A DNA stretch of 64,000 nucleotides, taken from assembly GCF_012767755.2 (NCBI RefSeq), contig NZ_AP023189.1, positions 4,404,001-4,468,000 of the forward strand, read 5' to 3'. Of this stretch, positions 51,782 through 60,935 are shown one piece after another (within the stretch, counting starts at the first letter, position 1; the number at the start of each line of letters is the position of its first letter). Below the pieces are notes generated by a model that worked only from the letters and a program-made list of their open reading frames with translations, made no database searches and was not told the DNA's origin. A program made the position numbers and the translations under genes. This DNA is from Pseudomonas tohonis. GTDB lineage: Bacteria; Pseudomonadota; Gammaproteobacteria; Pseudomonadales; Pseudomonadaceae.

Positions 51782-51845
51782 TGATGCTCAGCTTTCTGCA
51801 TTGATGTGCGCATTACCACTTGGCGCGCGTCATGGGTGGCGGCTT

Positions 51846-51884
51846 TCGTAGGATGGTGTAGAGCGAAGCGAAACCCATGCGGTG
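51846..51884. repeat. GGATGGTG...ACCCATG dispersed repeat
   Basis: GTAGGATGGTGTAGAGCGAAGCGAAACCCATG, a member of the family described at 5151. Nothing else is recognisable from 51885 to 52053. Confidence 0.6.
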
Positions 51885-52053
51885 GGTGTGCCAGGAATCC
51901 AGAATCCCCCTGAAAGAGCAGCTCTTGAGCCTTTCTTGAATCCACAACAGCAGCCAATGAACTCGCGCCCACCAGGCGTCACGCATGCAGGCCGGGTGCG
52001 ACCCGACGCCGCCGCGCATCGGGTCATGCGGGTTCCACCCGCCCTGGGGGCGA

Positions 52054-52812
52054 TCAGAGGAACATGCCGCCCGAGGCTTCGATGCGCTGGCCGGTGATCC
52101 AGCGGCCACCGTCGGAAAGGAGCATGGCGATGGCGCCACCGATGTCGTCCGGCAGGCCGACGCGGCCCAGGGCGGTGTTGCTGGCGATGAAACCGTTGAC
52201 CTGGCTGTTGTCGCGCACCACGCCGCCGCCGAAGTCGGTTTCGATGGCGCCGGGTGCCAGCACGTTGACGGTGATGCCGCGCGGGCCCAGCTCCTTGGCC
52301 AGGTAGCGGGTCCACACCTCGATGCCGCCCTTCATCGCCGCGTAGGCGCCGTAGCCCGGCAGGGAGAAGCGCGCCAGCCCGGTGGAGACGTTGAGGATGC
52401 GCCCGCCGTCGGCCAGCACCGGCAGCAGCTTCTGGGTGAGGAAGAACGGCCCCTTGAGCTGGATGTTCACCAGGGTGTCGAACTGCTCCTCGGTGGTCTC
52501 GGCGCAGCTGGCGTGGATGCCGATGCCGGCGTTGTTCACCAGGAAATCGAAGGTCTCGCGGCCGAAGTCCCGCTGCAGGGTCTCGCCCACCTGGGCGGCG
52601 AAGGCGCCGAAGCCCGAGCTGTCGCTCACGTCCAGGCGCAGCATGCGGGCGCGCCCGCCGAGGCGTTCCACTTCGCGGGCCACCGCCTGGGCCTCGTCCG
52701 CCTGGCTGTGGTAGGTGCCGATGATGTCGACGCCCTGGGTCGCCAGGTGCAGCGCCGCGTTCTTGCCAAGGCCACGGCTGGCGCCGGTGATGAGTGCGAT
52801 CTTGCGAGTCAT
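52054..52812 (-). CDS. Short-chain dehydrogenase/reductase
   Basis: A 252-residue NAD(P)-dependent SDR: TGASRGLG (9-16), LVNNAGIG, catalytic VSTG...YGAYAAMK (Ser, Tyr, Lys) and GAIETDF after the active site. The ending RWITGQRIEASGGMFL is typical of FabG-like reductases. Substrate unknown. It is divergent from a LysR regulator with a 117-bp shared promoter region, so it is probably that regulator's target. Confidence 0.9.
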   Translation of the reverse strand: MTRKIALITGASRGLGKNAALHLATQGVDIIGTYHSQADEAQAVAREVERLGGRARMLRLDVSDSSGFGAFAAQVGETLQRDFGRETFDFLVNNAGIGIHASCAETTEEQFDTLVNIQLKGPFFLTQKLLPVLADGGRILNVSTGLARFSLPGYGAYAAMKGGIEVWTRYLAKELGPRGITVNVLAPGAIETDFGGGVVRDNSQVNGFIASNTALGRVGLPDDIGGAIAMLLSDGGRWITGQRIEASGGMFL

Positions 52813-52929
52813 GGGGGGGTGCTCCTGGATGGGTTGGAAGTGGAGCCAGCTTATTGTCCGACCGAATACTGATAAACGCCGTGAAATCGGAAATACTGAT
52901 CGCCCCAACCGAACAAATGGACGCGCGCC

Positions 52930-53829
52930 ATGAACAAGCTCGAGCTGTTGCGCACCTTCGCCCGGGTCACCGAGCTGTCCAGCTTCACCCAGGCCGGGGA
53001 AAGCCTCGGCCTGCCCCGCTCCAGCGTCTCCGAACAGGTGCAGGCGCTGGAGCAGTTGCTGGGCGCGCGCCTGCTGCAACGCACCACGCGCAAGGTGCAG
53101 GCGACCCAGGACGGCCTGGCGCTGTATGAACGCAGCAAGGCGCTGCTGGCGCAGATGGACGAGCTGGAAGGCATGTTCCGCCAGGACGGCGAAGTGCTCG
53201 CCGGGCGCCTGCGGGTGGACATGCCCAGCCGCATCGCGCGGCAGGTGGTGATGCCGCACCTGGGCGAATTCCTCGATGCCCACCCGGGCCTGGAGCTGGA
53301 GCTGAGCGGCACCGACCGCCGCGTCGACCTGGTGCGCGAAGGCTTCGACTGCGTGCTGCGCGCCGGCAACCTGCTGGACGAGACCCTGGTGGCGCGCGCC
53401 CTCGGCGCCATGCCCATGGTCAACTGCGCGAGCCCCGAGTACCTGGCCCGCCACGGCACGCCACGCACTCTCGACGACCTCGCCCGGCATCGCCTGGTGC
53501 ACTACCTGCCGGTGCTCGGCGCACGCCCCGACGGCTTCGAGTACCTGATGGGCGGCAAGGTCCACCGCGTGGCCATGGCCGGCAACCTGACGGTGAACAA
53601 CGCCGACGCCTACGAGGGGGCCTGCCTCGGCGGCCTGGGGCTGATCCAGGCGCCCCGCATGGGCCTGCGCGAGCACCTGGCCAGCGGCGCCCTGGTGGAG
53701 CTGCTGCCGGGCTACCCGGCCCCGCCGCTCGCGCTCAACCTGCTCTATGCCCACCGCCACCTGCCCCGCCGCGTACGGGTGTTCATCGATTGGCTGGAAG
53801 GCCTGCTGGAACGGGAGCGCAACCGCTGA
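52930..53829 (+). CDS. LysR-family transcriptional regulator
   Basis: A 299-residue regulator with an N-terminal winged helix (LLRTFARVTELSSFTQAGESLGLPRSSVSEQVQALEQLLGARLLQRTTRKVQ) and a periplasmic-binding-like effector domain (LRVDMPSRIARQVVMPHLGEFLDAHPGLELEL). It resembles the DsdR/PtxR-like LysR branch that regulates an adjacent SDR. AT-rich DNA (52850-52910) with divergent promoters separates it from the SDR gene. Confidence 0.9.
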   Translation: MNKLELLRTFARVTELSSFTQAGESLGLPRSSVSEQVQALEQLLGARLLQRTTRKVQATQDGLALYERSKALLAQMDELEGMFRQDGEVLAGRLRVDMPSRIARQVVMPHLGEFLDAHPGLELELSGTDRRVDLVREGFDCVLRAGNLLDETLVARALGAMPMVNCASPEYLARHGTPRTLDDLARHRLVHYLPVLGARPDGFEYLMGGKVHRVAMAGNLTVNNADAYEGACLGGLGLIQAPRMGLREHLASGALVELLPGYPAPPLALNLLYAHRHLPRRVRVFIDWLEGLLERERNR

Positions 53830-53989
53830 TGCGCGTCCTCAAATGGCGGATCGCCCGCCGCCGGCAATTTAGGTTGTCCGTTCTAGACCGCAGCGCGGAT
53901 GCTTCCCCGGCCGATACGCACAACAACAAGGCGCATGCACTGCACCCCAACCCCTGCCTGGTTGAACGGGGCGAGCCCCGGGAGGTTAC

Positions 53990-54145
53990 ATGCGACTCCA
54001 TTGTTTTCTGTTCGGATGCAGCTGGACCGAAGGACACGAAACCGACGTGGGCGCCGAGCCCATGCTCTGCCAGCGCTGCACACGCTGCGGAGCCCATCGC
54101 TACGTGAAACGCGATGCCCCCACGGAGGAGGCATCCACGGGCTAG
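53990..54145 (+). CDS. Cys-rich small protein (PSPA7_2676-like)
   Basis: A 51-residue frame preceded by a strong GGGAGG site starts MRLHCFLFGCSWTEG and contains C-x2-C-x2-C (CQRCTRCGAHRY), a probable zinc ribbon. I recall similar Pseudomonas mini-proteins of this name; function is unknown. Its stop overlaps the convergent metI stop by 3 bp. Confidence 0.65.
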   Translation: MRLHCFLFGCSWTEGHETDVGAEPMLCQRCTRCGAHRYVKRDAPTEEASTG

Positions 54146-54792
54146 CGCTTGTTCAGCAGCCGCGCCAGCCGGTCACCACCGAACTGGATCAGGGTCACCA
54201 GCACCACCAGCAAAATGATCACCGTGAGCATGATCTGCGTGTCGAAGCGCTGGTAGCCGTAGCGATACGCCAGGTCGCCCAGGCCGCCCGCGCCGATGGC
54301 ACCGGCCATGGCGGAGGAGTTGATCATGGTCACCAGGGTGATGGTGAAGCCGCCGACGATGCCCGGCCGCGCCTCCGGCAGCAGCACGTTCCAGATGATG
54401 TGGCGACGCTGGCAGCCCATGGCCTGGGCCGCCTCCACCAGGCCGAAGTCCACCTCGCGCAGGCTCACCTCGGCGATGCGCGCGAAGAACGGCGTGGCGG
54501 CGATGGTCAGCGGCACCACGGCGGCCCAGACGCCGTAGCTGGTGCCGACGATCAGCCGGGTGAAGGGGATCAGCGCCACCATCAGGATCAGGAACGGGAT
54601 CGAGCGCAGCACGTTGACCACGCTGCCCAGCGAGCGATTGACCAGGCGCGCCTCGAAGATCCCGCCCGGCCCCGTGGTGACCAGCACCAGCGCCAGGGGA
54701 ATGCCCACCAGGAACACGATCAGCGACGAGGCGCCGATCATCAGCAAGGTGTCGAGGATGCCCTGCAGCAGGCGGTCAAGCATGGGCGACAT
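54142..54792 (-). CDS. metI: MetI-like ABC permease
   Basis: The 216-residue permease has five hydrophobic helices and MetI motifs: [84 protein letters not shown] nine bases upstream favours the ATG at 54792, which overlaps the metN end. It forms the channel with MetN below. Context with sulfone-type enzymes suggests cargo beyond methionine, such as oxidised sulfur compounds (inference). Confidence 0.9.
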   Translation of the reverse strand: MSPMLDRLLQGILDTLLMIGASSLIVFLVGIPLALVLVTTGPGGIFEARLVNRSLGSVVNVLRSIPFLILMVALIPFTRLIVGTSYGVWAAVVPLTIAATPFFARIAEVSLREVDFGLVEAAQAMGCQRRHIIWNVLLPEARPGIVGGFTITLVTMINSSAMAGAIGAGGLGDLAYRYGYQRFDTQIMLTVIILLVVLVTLIQFGGDRLARLLNKR

Positions 54793-55852
54793 AGCCGAGC
54801 ACCTCCGCCTTGTCCGCCAGGTAATGGGCCTGTTCCAGCACCCAGGCACTGCCCTGCCCCACATCGCTGATGCGCACCAGCAGATGCCCCTGGGCGCGGC
54901 CCTGGATGCGGTCGATGCCGCCATGCAGCAGGCTCACCCGCGTGCCCAGGGCCTGGGTGATGGCCAGCAGGTCCGGCTCGCGGCCGCTGGCCCCGGTGAA
55001 GTGCAGGTCCAGCAGCAGGTCGCCGCCGGCCACCGGTTCGTTGGCCAGGCGGCCTTGCAGGTCGTCCGGCAACTCGTGGCGCAGGGTGCCCAGCAGGGTG
55101 CGGGTGACCTCATGTTGCGGGTCGCCGAACACCTGCCAGACCTCGCCCTGCTCCACCACCCGGCCGCGCTCCAGCACCACCACGCGGTCGCAGATCTCGC
55201 GGATCACGCCCATCTCGTGGGTGATCAGCACGATGGTCAGGCCCAGGCGCTTGTTGATGTCGCGCAGCAGCGCCAGGATCGACTGGGTGCTTTCCGGGTC
55301 CAGCGCCGAGGTGGCCTCGTCGCAGAGCAGGATTTCCGGCTGGTGCACCAGCGCGCGGGCGATGCCGACGCGCTGCTTCTGCCCACCGGACAGCTGCGCC
55401 GGGTAGGCGTCGCGCTTCTCCGACAGGCCCACCAGGGCCAGCAACTCGGCGACCTTGCGCTCGATATCGGCCTTCGCCACGCCCGCCACCTTCAGCGGCA
55501 GGGCGACGTTCTGCCAGACGGTCTTGGCCGACATCAGGTTGAAGTGCTGGAAGATCATGCCGACGCGGCGGCGCAGCAGCACCAGCTGCTTCTCGTCGAA
55601 GGTGCCGATGTCTTCCTCGTCTATCACCACCTGGCCCACCGAGGGCTTCTCCAGGCGGTTGAGGGTGCGGATCAGCGATGACTTGCCGGCGCCGCTGCGA
55701 CCGATGATGCCGAACACCTCGCCCCGGCGGATTTCCAGGTCGATACCCTGCAACGCCTGCACCGGCCCCTGGTTGCCCTGGTAGGCCTTGCCCAGCCCCT
55801 GCAGGCGGATGTGCGGCAGGTCCAGGCTGATGTTGCGGTTGAAACTGACCAT
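54776..55852 (-). CDS. metN: MetN-like ABC ATPase
   Basis: The 358-residue ATPase has [35 protein letters not shown] and a C-terminal NIL/ACT-like domain (about 275-350) that in MetN senses methionine and inhibits transport. It is the only metN seen; the second MetI/MetQ set at 60936-62468 lacks its own within the window. AGAGG lies just before the ATG. Confidence 0.9.
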   Translation of the reverse strand: MVSFNRNISLDLPHIRLQGLGKAYQGNQGPVQALQGIDLEIRRGEVFGIIGRSGAGKSSLIRTLNRLEKPSVGQVVIDEEDIGTFDEKQLVLLRRRVGMIFQHFNLMSAKTVWQNVALPLKVAGVAKADIERKVAELLALVGLSEKRDAYPAQLSGGQKQRVGIARALVHQPEILLCDEATSALDPESTQSILALLRDINKRLGLTIVLITHEMGVIREICDRVVVLERGRVVEQGEVWQVFGDPQHEVTRTLLGTLRHELPDDLQGRLANEPVAGGDLLLDLHFTGASGREPDLLAITQALGTRVSLLHGGIDRIQGRAQGHLLVRISDVGQGSAWVLEQAHYLADKAEVLGYVAHA

Positions 55853-55888
55853 AAGGGCCTCTCTGATTCAAATTGCCGAGTGACGCAA

Positions 55889-56125
55889 ACCTGTAGGGGC
55901 GAATTCATTCGCCAGGCAGGCCGAAGGGCTGCTCCTCGGCCCCGCTGGGGCAGCGTTGCTGCCCTTGGGCGAATGAATTCGCCCCTACAACGATCAACAG
56001 CGCCAGGGCGAACGTCTTCATCCTGTGGGAGCGGATTCATCCGCGATGCAGGCCGCAGGGCTGCCCTGCCGGGGCCACCCTGGGCGCGCTGCGCGCTCCT
56101 TTCGCGAATGAATTCGCTCCCACGC
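55889..56125. repeat. REP-like repeat array
   Basis: Four inverted elements: GGGGCGAATTCATTCGCC (55896), GGGCGAATGAATTCGCCCC (55967), GGGAGCGGATTCATCCGCG (56028) and CGCGAATGAATTCGCTCCC (56103), alternating in orientation between metQ and metN. It may protect or separate the upstream message. Confidence 0.8.
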
Positions 56126-56139
56126 CTATCCCTGGGGCG

Positions 56140-56934
56140 TCACTGCCAGCCGGGCTGGTAGAGCGAGCCATGGGCCTTGTCCAGGGCCGCGCGCACCTGC
56201 GGCGAGTGCTGGTACACCTCGACGAACTTCGCCAGGCGGCCGTCGTCCTGGTAATCGCCACGGGTGACGAACTGGATGACGTATTCCTTGTTCTCGATGC
56301 CGTCGAAGAGCAGCGCGCTGTTGGGGTCGATCGTGCCGGCCAGGCGGATGTAGTGCGGGTAGCCCTGGGCCAGGTCGACGTCGTCCAGGGCGCGCACCAG
56401 CTGCACGGCCTCCAGCTCGATGATGTCGATGTGCCTGGGGTTGTCGACGATGTCGTCCAGGGTCGCCTTGTAGCCCACGCCCTCCTTGAGCTTGAGCAGG
56501 CCGGCCTTCTGCAGCAGCTGCAGGCCGCGACCGCCGTTGATGGGGTCGTTGGCGATGGCCACCTTGGCGCCCTCGGGCAGGTCGGCGATGGCCTTGTACT
56601 TCTTCGAGTAGAGGCCGACGTTGTTGATGATCCCGGGGGCGAAGGCTTTCAGCTTGAAACCGCCCTCCTTGTTGGCGTTCTCCAGGAAGGGCGTGTGCTG
56701 GAAGTAGTTGGCGTCGATGTCGCCATTGGCCAGGGTGATGTTCGGCGTGTTCCAGTCGGTGAACTCCACCAGCTCGACCTTCAGGCCCTGCTTGGCGGCT
56801 TCCTCCACCGCCACTTCCAGGGGCGGGGCGAAGGCGGCGGTGGTGCCGAGCTTGAGGGGCTGGTCGGCGGCCTGGGCGATGCCACCGGCCAGCAGCAGGC
56901 CGAGGGCCAGGGTCTTGAGGGTAAATCGGGTCAT
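56140..56934 (-). CDS. metQ: MetQ-like ABC binding protein
   Basis: A 264-residue NlpA/MetQ-family protein with a cleavable signal peptide (LKTLALGLLLAGGIAQA) and no lipobox Cys. Core motifs: FTDWNTPNITLANGDIDANYFQHTPFLENANKEGG, KVAIANDPINGGRGLQLLQKAGLL and IIELEAVQLVRALDDVDLAQG. It hands substrate to MetN/MetI downstream across a REP array. GAGGAA precedes the ATG at 56934. Confidence 0.9.
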   Translation of the reverse strand: MTRFTLKTLALGLLLAGGIAQAADQPLKLGTTAAFAPPLEVAVEEAAKQGLKVELVEFTDWNTPNITLANGDIDANYFQHTPFLENANKEGGFKLKAFAPGIINNVGLYSKKYKAIADLPEGAKVAIANDPINGGRGLQLLQKAGLLKLKEGVGYKATLDDIVDNPRHIDIIELEAVQLVRALDDVDLAQGYPHYIRLAGTIDPNSALLFDGIENKEYVIQFVTRGDYQDDGRLAKFVEVYQHSPQVRAALDKAHGSLYQPGWQ

Positions 56935-56960
56935 GGGTTCATTCCTCGGGTAATGGAGAA

Positions 56961-58409
56961 TCACTGTGTAGGGGCGACTTCAGTCGCCAAGGAGCGCGCA
57001 GCGCTCCCGGGGGCACCGAGGGGCACGCCTGCGGCCTGCTGGGCGAATGAGTTCGCCCCTACAGAAAAAGCGGCGCCCTTATGGCTGGCCGGCAGGTGAT
57101 CCCCCGCGCCGAACAGCTTGTGGCGCAGGGTGCCTTCGGCGTAGGCGGTCTTGTAGGCGCCACGGGCCTGGAGTTCGGGGATCACCAGGTCGATGAAGTC
57201 GGCGTAGCTTTCCGGGGTGACGATGCGGGTGAGGTTGAAGCCGTCCAGCCCGGTCTCGTCGACCCAGGCCAGCAGCTCGTCGGCCACCTGGGTCGGCGAG
57301 CCCACCAGCAGGATGTAGCGGCCGCCGAGGGCGTGCTGCTCCAGGAGTTGGCGACGGGTCAGGCTGTTTTCGCGCAGCTTGTTGGTGGCCGACTCGATGG
57401 CGTTGGTCTTCACCGGGCGGATGGGCTCGTCCAGGCCGTATTCGGCGAAGTCGATGCCGGTGGAGCTGGCGAAGTGGGCGACGCCCGCCTCGGCGCTGGC
57501 GTGGGCCAGGTACTCGGCGTGTTTGGCGCGGGCCTCGGCCTCGGTGGGCGCGACGATCACGCTGATGCCCATGAACACCTTCACCGCCTGCGGATCACGG
57601 CCGGCGGCCACGGCTGCGGCGCGCACCTTGTCCACCTGGGCGCGGGTCGCGGTCTTGTTGTTGCCGCTGATGAACACGCACTCGGCGTGCTCGCCGGCAA
57701 AACGCAGGCCGCGCGCCGAGGAGCCGGCCTGGAACAGCACCGGCGTGCGCTGCGGCGAGGGCTCGCAGAGGTGGTAGCCCTCGACGTCGTAGAACTCGCC
57801 GTGGTGCTGGACCTTGTGCACCTTGTCCGGCTGCGCATAGATGCGCCGCTGGCGGTCGCCGAGCACCGCGCCCTCCTCCCAGCTGCCCTGCCAGAGCTTG
57901 TAGAGCACCTCCAGGTACTCGTCGGCCTGGTCGTAGCGGCGGTCGTGCTCCACCTGCTGGGTCAGGCCCATGGCCCGCGCCGCGCTTTCCAGGTAGCCGG
58001 TGACGATGTTCCAGCCCACGCGGCCGTCGCTCAGGTGGTCCAGCGTGCTCATGCGCCGTGCGAACAGGTAGGGCGCGTCGTAGCTGAGGTTGGCGGTGAG
58101 GCCGAAGCCCAGGTGGCGGGTCGCCCCGGCCATGGCGGAGACCAGCAGCAGCGGGTCGTTGACCGGCAGCTGGATGCTCTCCTTGAGGGTCAGGTCGACG
58201 TTGCCCTGGTAGACGTCGTAGACGCCGACGATGTCCGCCAGGAACAGCCCGTCGAACAGCCCGCGCTCCAGCAGCTGCGCCAGCTCCGTCCAGTAGGAGA
58301 GCCTGCGGTAGTCCGTGGAGCGGTCGCGCGGGTGGGTCCACAGGCCGTGGTTGATGTGCCCCACGCAGTTCATGTTGAAGGCGTTGAGGAGGATCTGCTT
58401 GCGCGCCAT
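56961..58409 (-). CDS. DszA/NtaA-type FMNH2-dependent monooxygenase with REP-encoded tail
   Basis: The 482-residue protein belongs to the NtaA/SnaA/DszA (DmoA, SfnG-neighbour) class: NAFNMNCVGHINHGLWTHPRD, LERGLFDGLFLADIVGVYDVY, GRVGWNIVTGYLESAARAMG, EHDRRYDQADEYLEVLYKLW, LFQAGSSARGLRFAGEHAECVF. Such enzymes oxidise sulfones, DMS or aromatic sulfones. The family end is near FGAGDHLPASHKG; the last ~35 residues (SVGANSFAQQ...LATEVAPTQ) are translated from a REP pair, so the stop lies beyond it. It is coupled to the SfnB-like gene by a TGATG overlap. Confidence 0.87.
   Translation of the reverse strand: MARKQILLNAFNMNCVGHINHGLWTHPRDRSTDYRRLSYWTELAQLLERGLFDGLFLADIVGVYDVYQGNVDLTLKESIQLPVNDPLLLVSAMAGATRHLGFGLTANLSYDAPYLFARRMSTLDHLSDGRVGWNIVTGYLESAARAMGLTQQVEHDRRYDQADEYLEVLYKLWQGSWEEGAVLGDRQRRIYAQPDKVHKVQHHGEFYDVEGYHLCEPSPQRTPVLFQAGSSARGLRFAGEHAECVFISGNNKTATRAQVDKVRAAAVAAGRDPQAVKVFMGISVIVAPTEAEARAKHAEYLAHASAEAGVAHFASSTGIDFAEYGLDEPIRPVKTNAIESATNKLRENSLTRRQLLEQHALGGRYILLVGSPTQVADELLAWVDETGLDGFNLTRIVTPESYADFIDLVIPELQARGAYKTAYAEGTLRHKLFGAGDHLPASHKGAAFSVGANSFAQQAAGVPLGAPGSAARSLATEVAPTQ
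56964..57062. repeat. REP pair inside the 3' end of a monooxygenase gene
   Basis: GTAGGGGCGACTTCAGTCGCC (56970) and GGGCGAATGAGTTCGCCCC (57040) face each other; both lie within the open frame ending at 56961. Confidence 0.75.
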
Positions 58410-59617
58410 CAGATCGTCCCCCGGCGCGGCGGCAGCACGTCGTTGAGGTAGTAGTTGCCCACCGCGTGGTACTTCCAGCGCACCGGGTCGTGCAGGGTGT
58501 GCACCCGGGCGTTGCGCCAGTGGCGGTCGAGGTTGTGCTCGGCGAGGCTGGCGCGGGTGCCGGCCAGTTCGAACAGCTTGCTGCCGGCACTGAGCGAGAC
58601 CTCGGTGGTCAGCGCGCGGGCCTCGGCGACGGCGATGGAGGCGGCGGCCACGCTCTCGGCCGTCGGCTCCGCCGTGGCGGCGTCGAGGATGCGCCCGGCA
58701 CGGTCGAGGATGGCCTCGGCGGCGTGCAGGCGGATGGCCAGGCGGCCGAACTCGTGGATCGTCAGCGGGTCCTCGCTGGCCTTGTCCACCCCCGAGTCGA
58801 TCCACGGCCGCGAGCGGGTGCGCACGAACGCCAGGGCGTCCTCGTAGGCTTCGCGGGCGATGCCGGCATCGATGGCGGCGTGGAGGATCTGGGCGAAGGG
58901 GCCGACCGTGGTCGGGCGCTCGAAGGCGGCCTGGAACGAGACCACGTCCTCGGCGGCCACCGGCACGTTGTCGAAGATCGCGGTGCCGCTGCCGGTGGTG
59001 CGCTGGCCGAAGCCGGACCAGTCGTCGACGATCGAAAGCCCCGGTGCGTTGCGTTCGACGAAGGCGAAATGCTGGTGGCCGTCCTCGCCCACCGCCAGGG
59101 TCGGTACGCGCTGGGCGTAGAGCGCGCCGGTGCAGTAGAACTTGCGGCCCTGGATGCGGAAGTTCTCGCCATCGGCGACCAGTTTGGTGATGCGGTCGTT
59201 GGAGGTGCGCGTGCCGATCTCCGCCAGGGCGTTGCCGAAGCGCTCGCCGGCCAGGGCGGCACCGAACAGGCGGCGCTGCTGGGCCTCGCTGCCGTTCACC
59301 CGCAGCACTTCGAGGGCGTAGAAGTGGTTCTGCGGGATCTGCCCGATGGAGCTGTCGGCGGCGCAGATGATCGCCAGCACGCGGGCCAGGGTGACGCGGG
59401 ACACGCCGGCGCCGCCGAACGCGCGCGGCACGGTGATGCCCCACAGGCCGGAGCGGCTGAAGGTGTCGAGTTCGGCATGGGGCAGGCGCCGTTCGCGGTC
59501 GCGCTCGGCGGCGCCGCTGCGGAATTGCCCGGCCAGTTGGCGGGCCACGGCCAGCGCCTCGGCGTCGTCGCGGATGATGGCCACCGCCGGGCCCTGTTGC
59601 GGTTGCAGGAGGGTCAT
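58409..59617 (-). CDS. SfnB-like acyl-CoA-dehydrogenase-fold flavoprotein
   Basis: A 402-residue relative of SfnB and DszC: WGITVPRAFGGAGVS, FGNALAEIGTR, RKFYCTGALYAQ, IVDDWSGFGQRTTGSGTAIF, ARGSL-type ending DRHWRNARVHTLHDPVRWKYHAVGNYYLN. It likely oxidises a sulfur compound in tandem with the DszA-type enzyme encoded directly downstream. GAGG precedes the ATG at 59617. It is a diverged tandem paralogue of the gene at 59628. Confidence 0.87.
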   Translation of the reverse strand: MTLLQPQQGPAVAIIRDDAEALAVARQLAGQFRSGAAERDRERRLPHAELDTFSRSGLWGITVPRAFGGAGVSRVTLARVLAIICAADSSIGQIPQNHFYALEVLRVNGSEAQQRRLFGAALAGERFGNALAEIGTRTSNDRITKLVADGENFRIQGRKFYCTGALYAQRVPTLAVGEDGHQHFAFVERNAPGLSIVDDWSGFGQRTTGSGTAIFDNVPVAAEDVVSFQAAFERPTTVGPFAQILHAAIDAGIAREAYEDALAFVRTRSRPWIDSGVDKASEDPLTIHEFGRLAIRLHAAEAILDRAGRILDAATAEPTAESVAAASIAVAEARALTTEVSLSAGSKLFELAGTRASLAEHNLDRHWRNARVHTLHDPVRWKYHAVGNYYLNDVLPPRRGTI

Positions 59618-59627
59618 GGTCGCTGCC

Positions 59628-60863
59628 TCATATCCAGGAATGACGCGCCGGGAAGGCGCCATTGAGGTGGTAGTTGCCGACGGCGTGGACCTTCCAGCGC
59701 ACCGGGTCGTGCAGGGTGTGCACCCGGGCGTTGCGCCAGTGGCGGTCGAGGTTGAACTCGGCGAGGGTCGCGCGGCTGCCGGCCAGCTCGAACAGCTTCT
59801 CGCTGGCCAGCAGGCTGATTTCGGTGGTGAGCACCTTGGCCTCGGCCACGGCGATGGAGGCGCGCGCGGCGGCCTCGGCGTCGATGGGCGCGGCGGCGAC
59901 TTCGTCGAGCACCTGGCCGGCGCGTTCCAGCAGTGCGTTGGCGGCGTTCAGCTCGACCTTCAGGCGGCCGATCTCGGCGAGGGTGTAGAGCTCCTCGCTG
60001 GCCCGCTCGACGCCGGCGTCGACCCAGGGCCGCGAGCGCTCGCGGATGAAGGCGATGGCGTCGTCGATGGCGGCCTCGGCGATGCCGGCGTCGATGGCCG
60101 CCTGGATCAGCTGCGACAGCGCGCCCTGGATGCTCGGCACCTCGACCAGGCGGCCGTTGTGGAACACCAGGTCGTCGGCCACGGGGGCGCGATCCAGCAG
60201 CACGGTGCCGCTGGCGGTGGTGCGCTGGCCGAAGCCGGACCAGTCGTCGACGATGGCAAGCCCCGGCACGCCGCGCTCCACCAGGGAGAGCACGCCGACG
60301 CCGCTGTCGTCGATGGCCTTGACCGCCACCCAGTGGGCGAACAGCGCGCCGGTGGAATAGAACTTCTCGCCGCTGACCTCGAGCCCGGCGTCGCCCCGGG
60401 TGATGCGCGCCTTGATCTCCAGGGTGTGCCGGGTGTTGCGCTCGGGGCCGGCATTGGCCAGGCGGCGCCCTTCGAGGATGCCGGCGAAGACCTTGCGCTT
60501 CTGCGCCTCGCTGCCGACGTACTCGATGACGCTGAGCAGGCCGAACTGGTTCTGCGGGATCTGCCCCAGCGCCGGGTCGGCGGCGCAGAGGATGCGGAAC
60601 ACCTCGGCGAGGGTGACGAAGGACACCTCGGCGCCACCGTAGGCGCGCGGGATGCGGATGCCACCCAGGCCGAGCCGGGTGAACAGTTCCAGCTCGCGCC
60701 AGGGCAGCAGGCGTTCGCGGTCACGGTGTGCAGCCCCTTCCTTGGCCAGCTTCGCCACTTCGTGGGCGGCGAGCAGGGCCTGGGCATCGTTCTCGATCAG
60801 CGCCGCCGGGTGTAGCGGCGGTGCTTCATCACGAAGAACCTTGGGTTCGGTTTCGTTGGTCAT
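59628..60863 (-). CDS. sfnB: SfnB-family sulfur acquisition oxidoreductase
   Basis: The 411-residue flavoprotein reads GIRIPRAYGGAEVSFVTLAEVFRILCAADPALGQIPQNQFG, EKFYSTGALFAHW, VDDWSGFGQRTTASGTVLLD and DRHWRNARVHTLHDPVRWKVHAVGNYHLN, the pattern I associate with SfnB proteins found beside MetNIQ genes in pseudomonads. SfnB is implicated in sulfone and sulfur-compound use, though its exact reaction is not settled. It lies 10 bp before the next SfnB-like gene and 72 bp after metQ, so the genes are likely one operon. Confidence 0.85.
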   Translation of the reverse strand: MTNETEPKVLRDEAPPLHPAALIENDAQALLAAHEVAKLAKEGAAHRDRERLLPWRELELFTRLGLGGIRIPRAYGGAEVSFVTLAEVFRILCAADPALGQIPQNQFGLLSVIEYVGSEAQKRKVFAGILEGRRLANAGPERNTRHTLEIKARITRGDAGLEVSGEKFYSTGALFAHWVAVKAIDDSGVGVLSLVERGVPGLAIVDDWSGFGQRTTASGTVLLDRAPVADDLVFHNGRLVEVPSIQGALSQLIQAAIDAGIAEAAIDDAIAFIRERSRPWVDAGVERASEELYTLAEIGRLKVELNAANALLERAGQVLDEVAAAPIDAEAAARASIAVAEAKVLTTEISLLASEKLFELAGSRATLAEFNLDRHWRNARVHTLHDPVRWKVHAVGNYHLNGAFPARHSWI

Positions 60864-60935
60864 GGTGTGGCCTTGGGTTGCGGATTACGCCCCGCGCCGT
60901 TCACCCCGGAGGGCGGCCGGCACGGGGCCGGTGAG

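Noticed and set aside
55889..56125. Regularly spaced palindromes as a possible CRISPR array
   Set aside because: The units are inverted REP elements of differing sequence and spacing, not direct repeats with unique spacers, and no cas genes are present.
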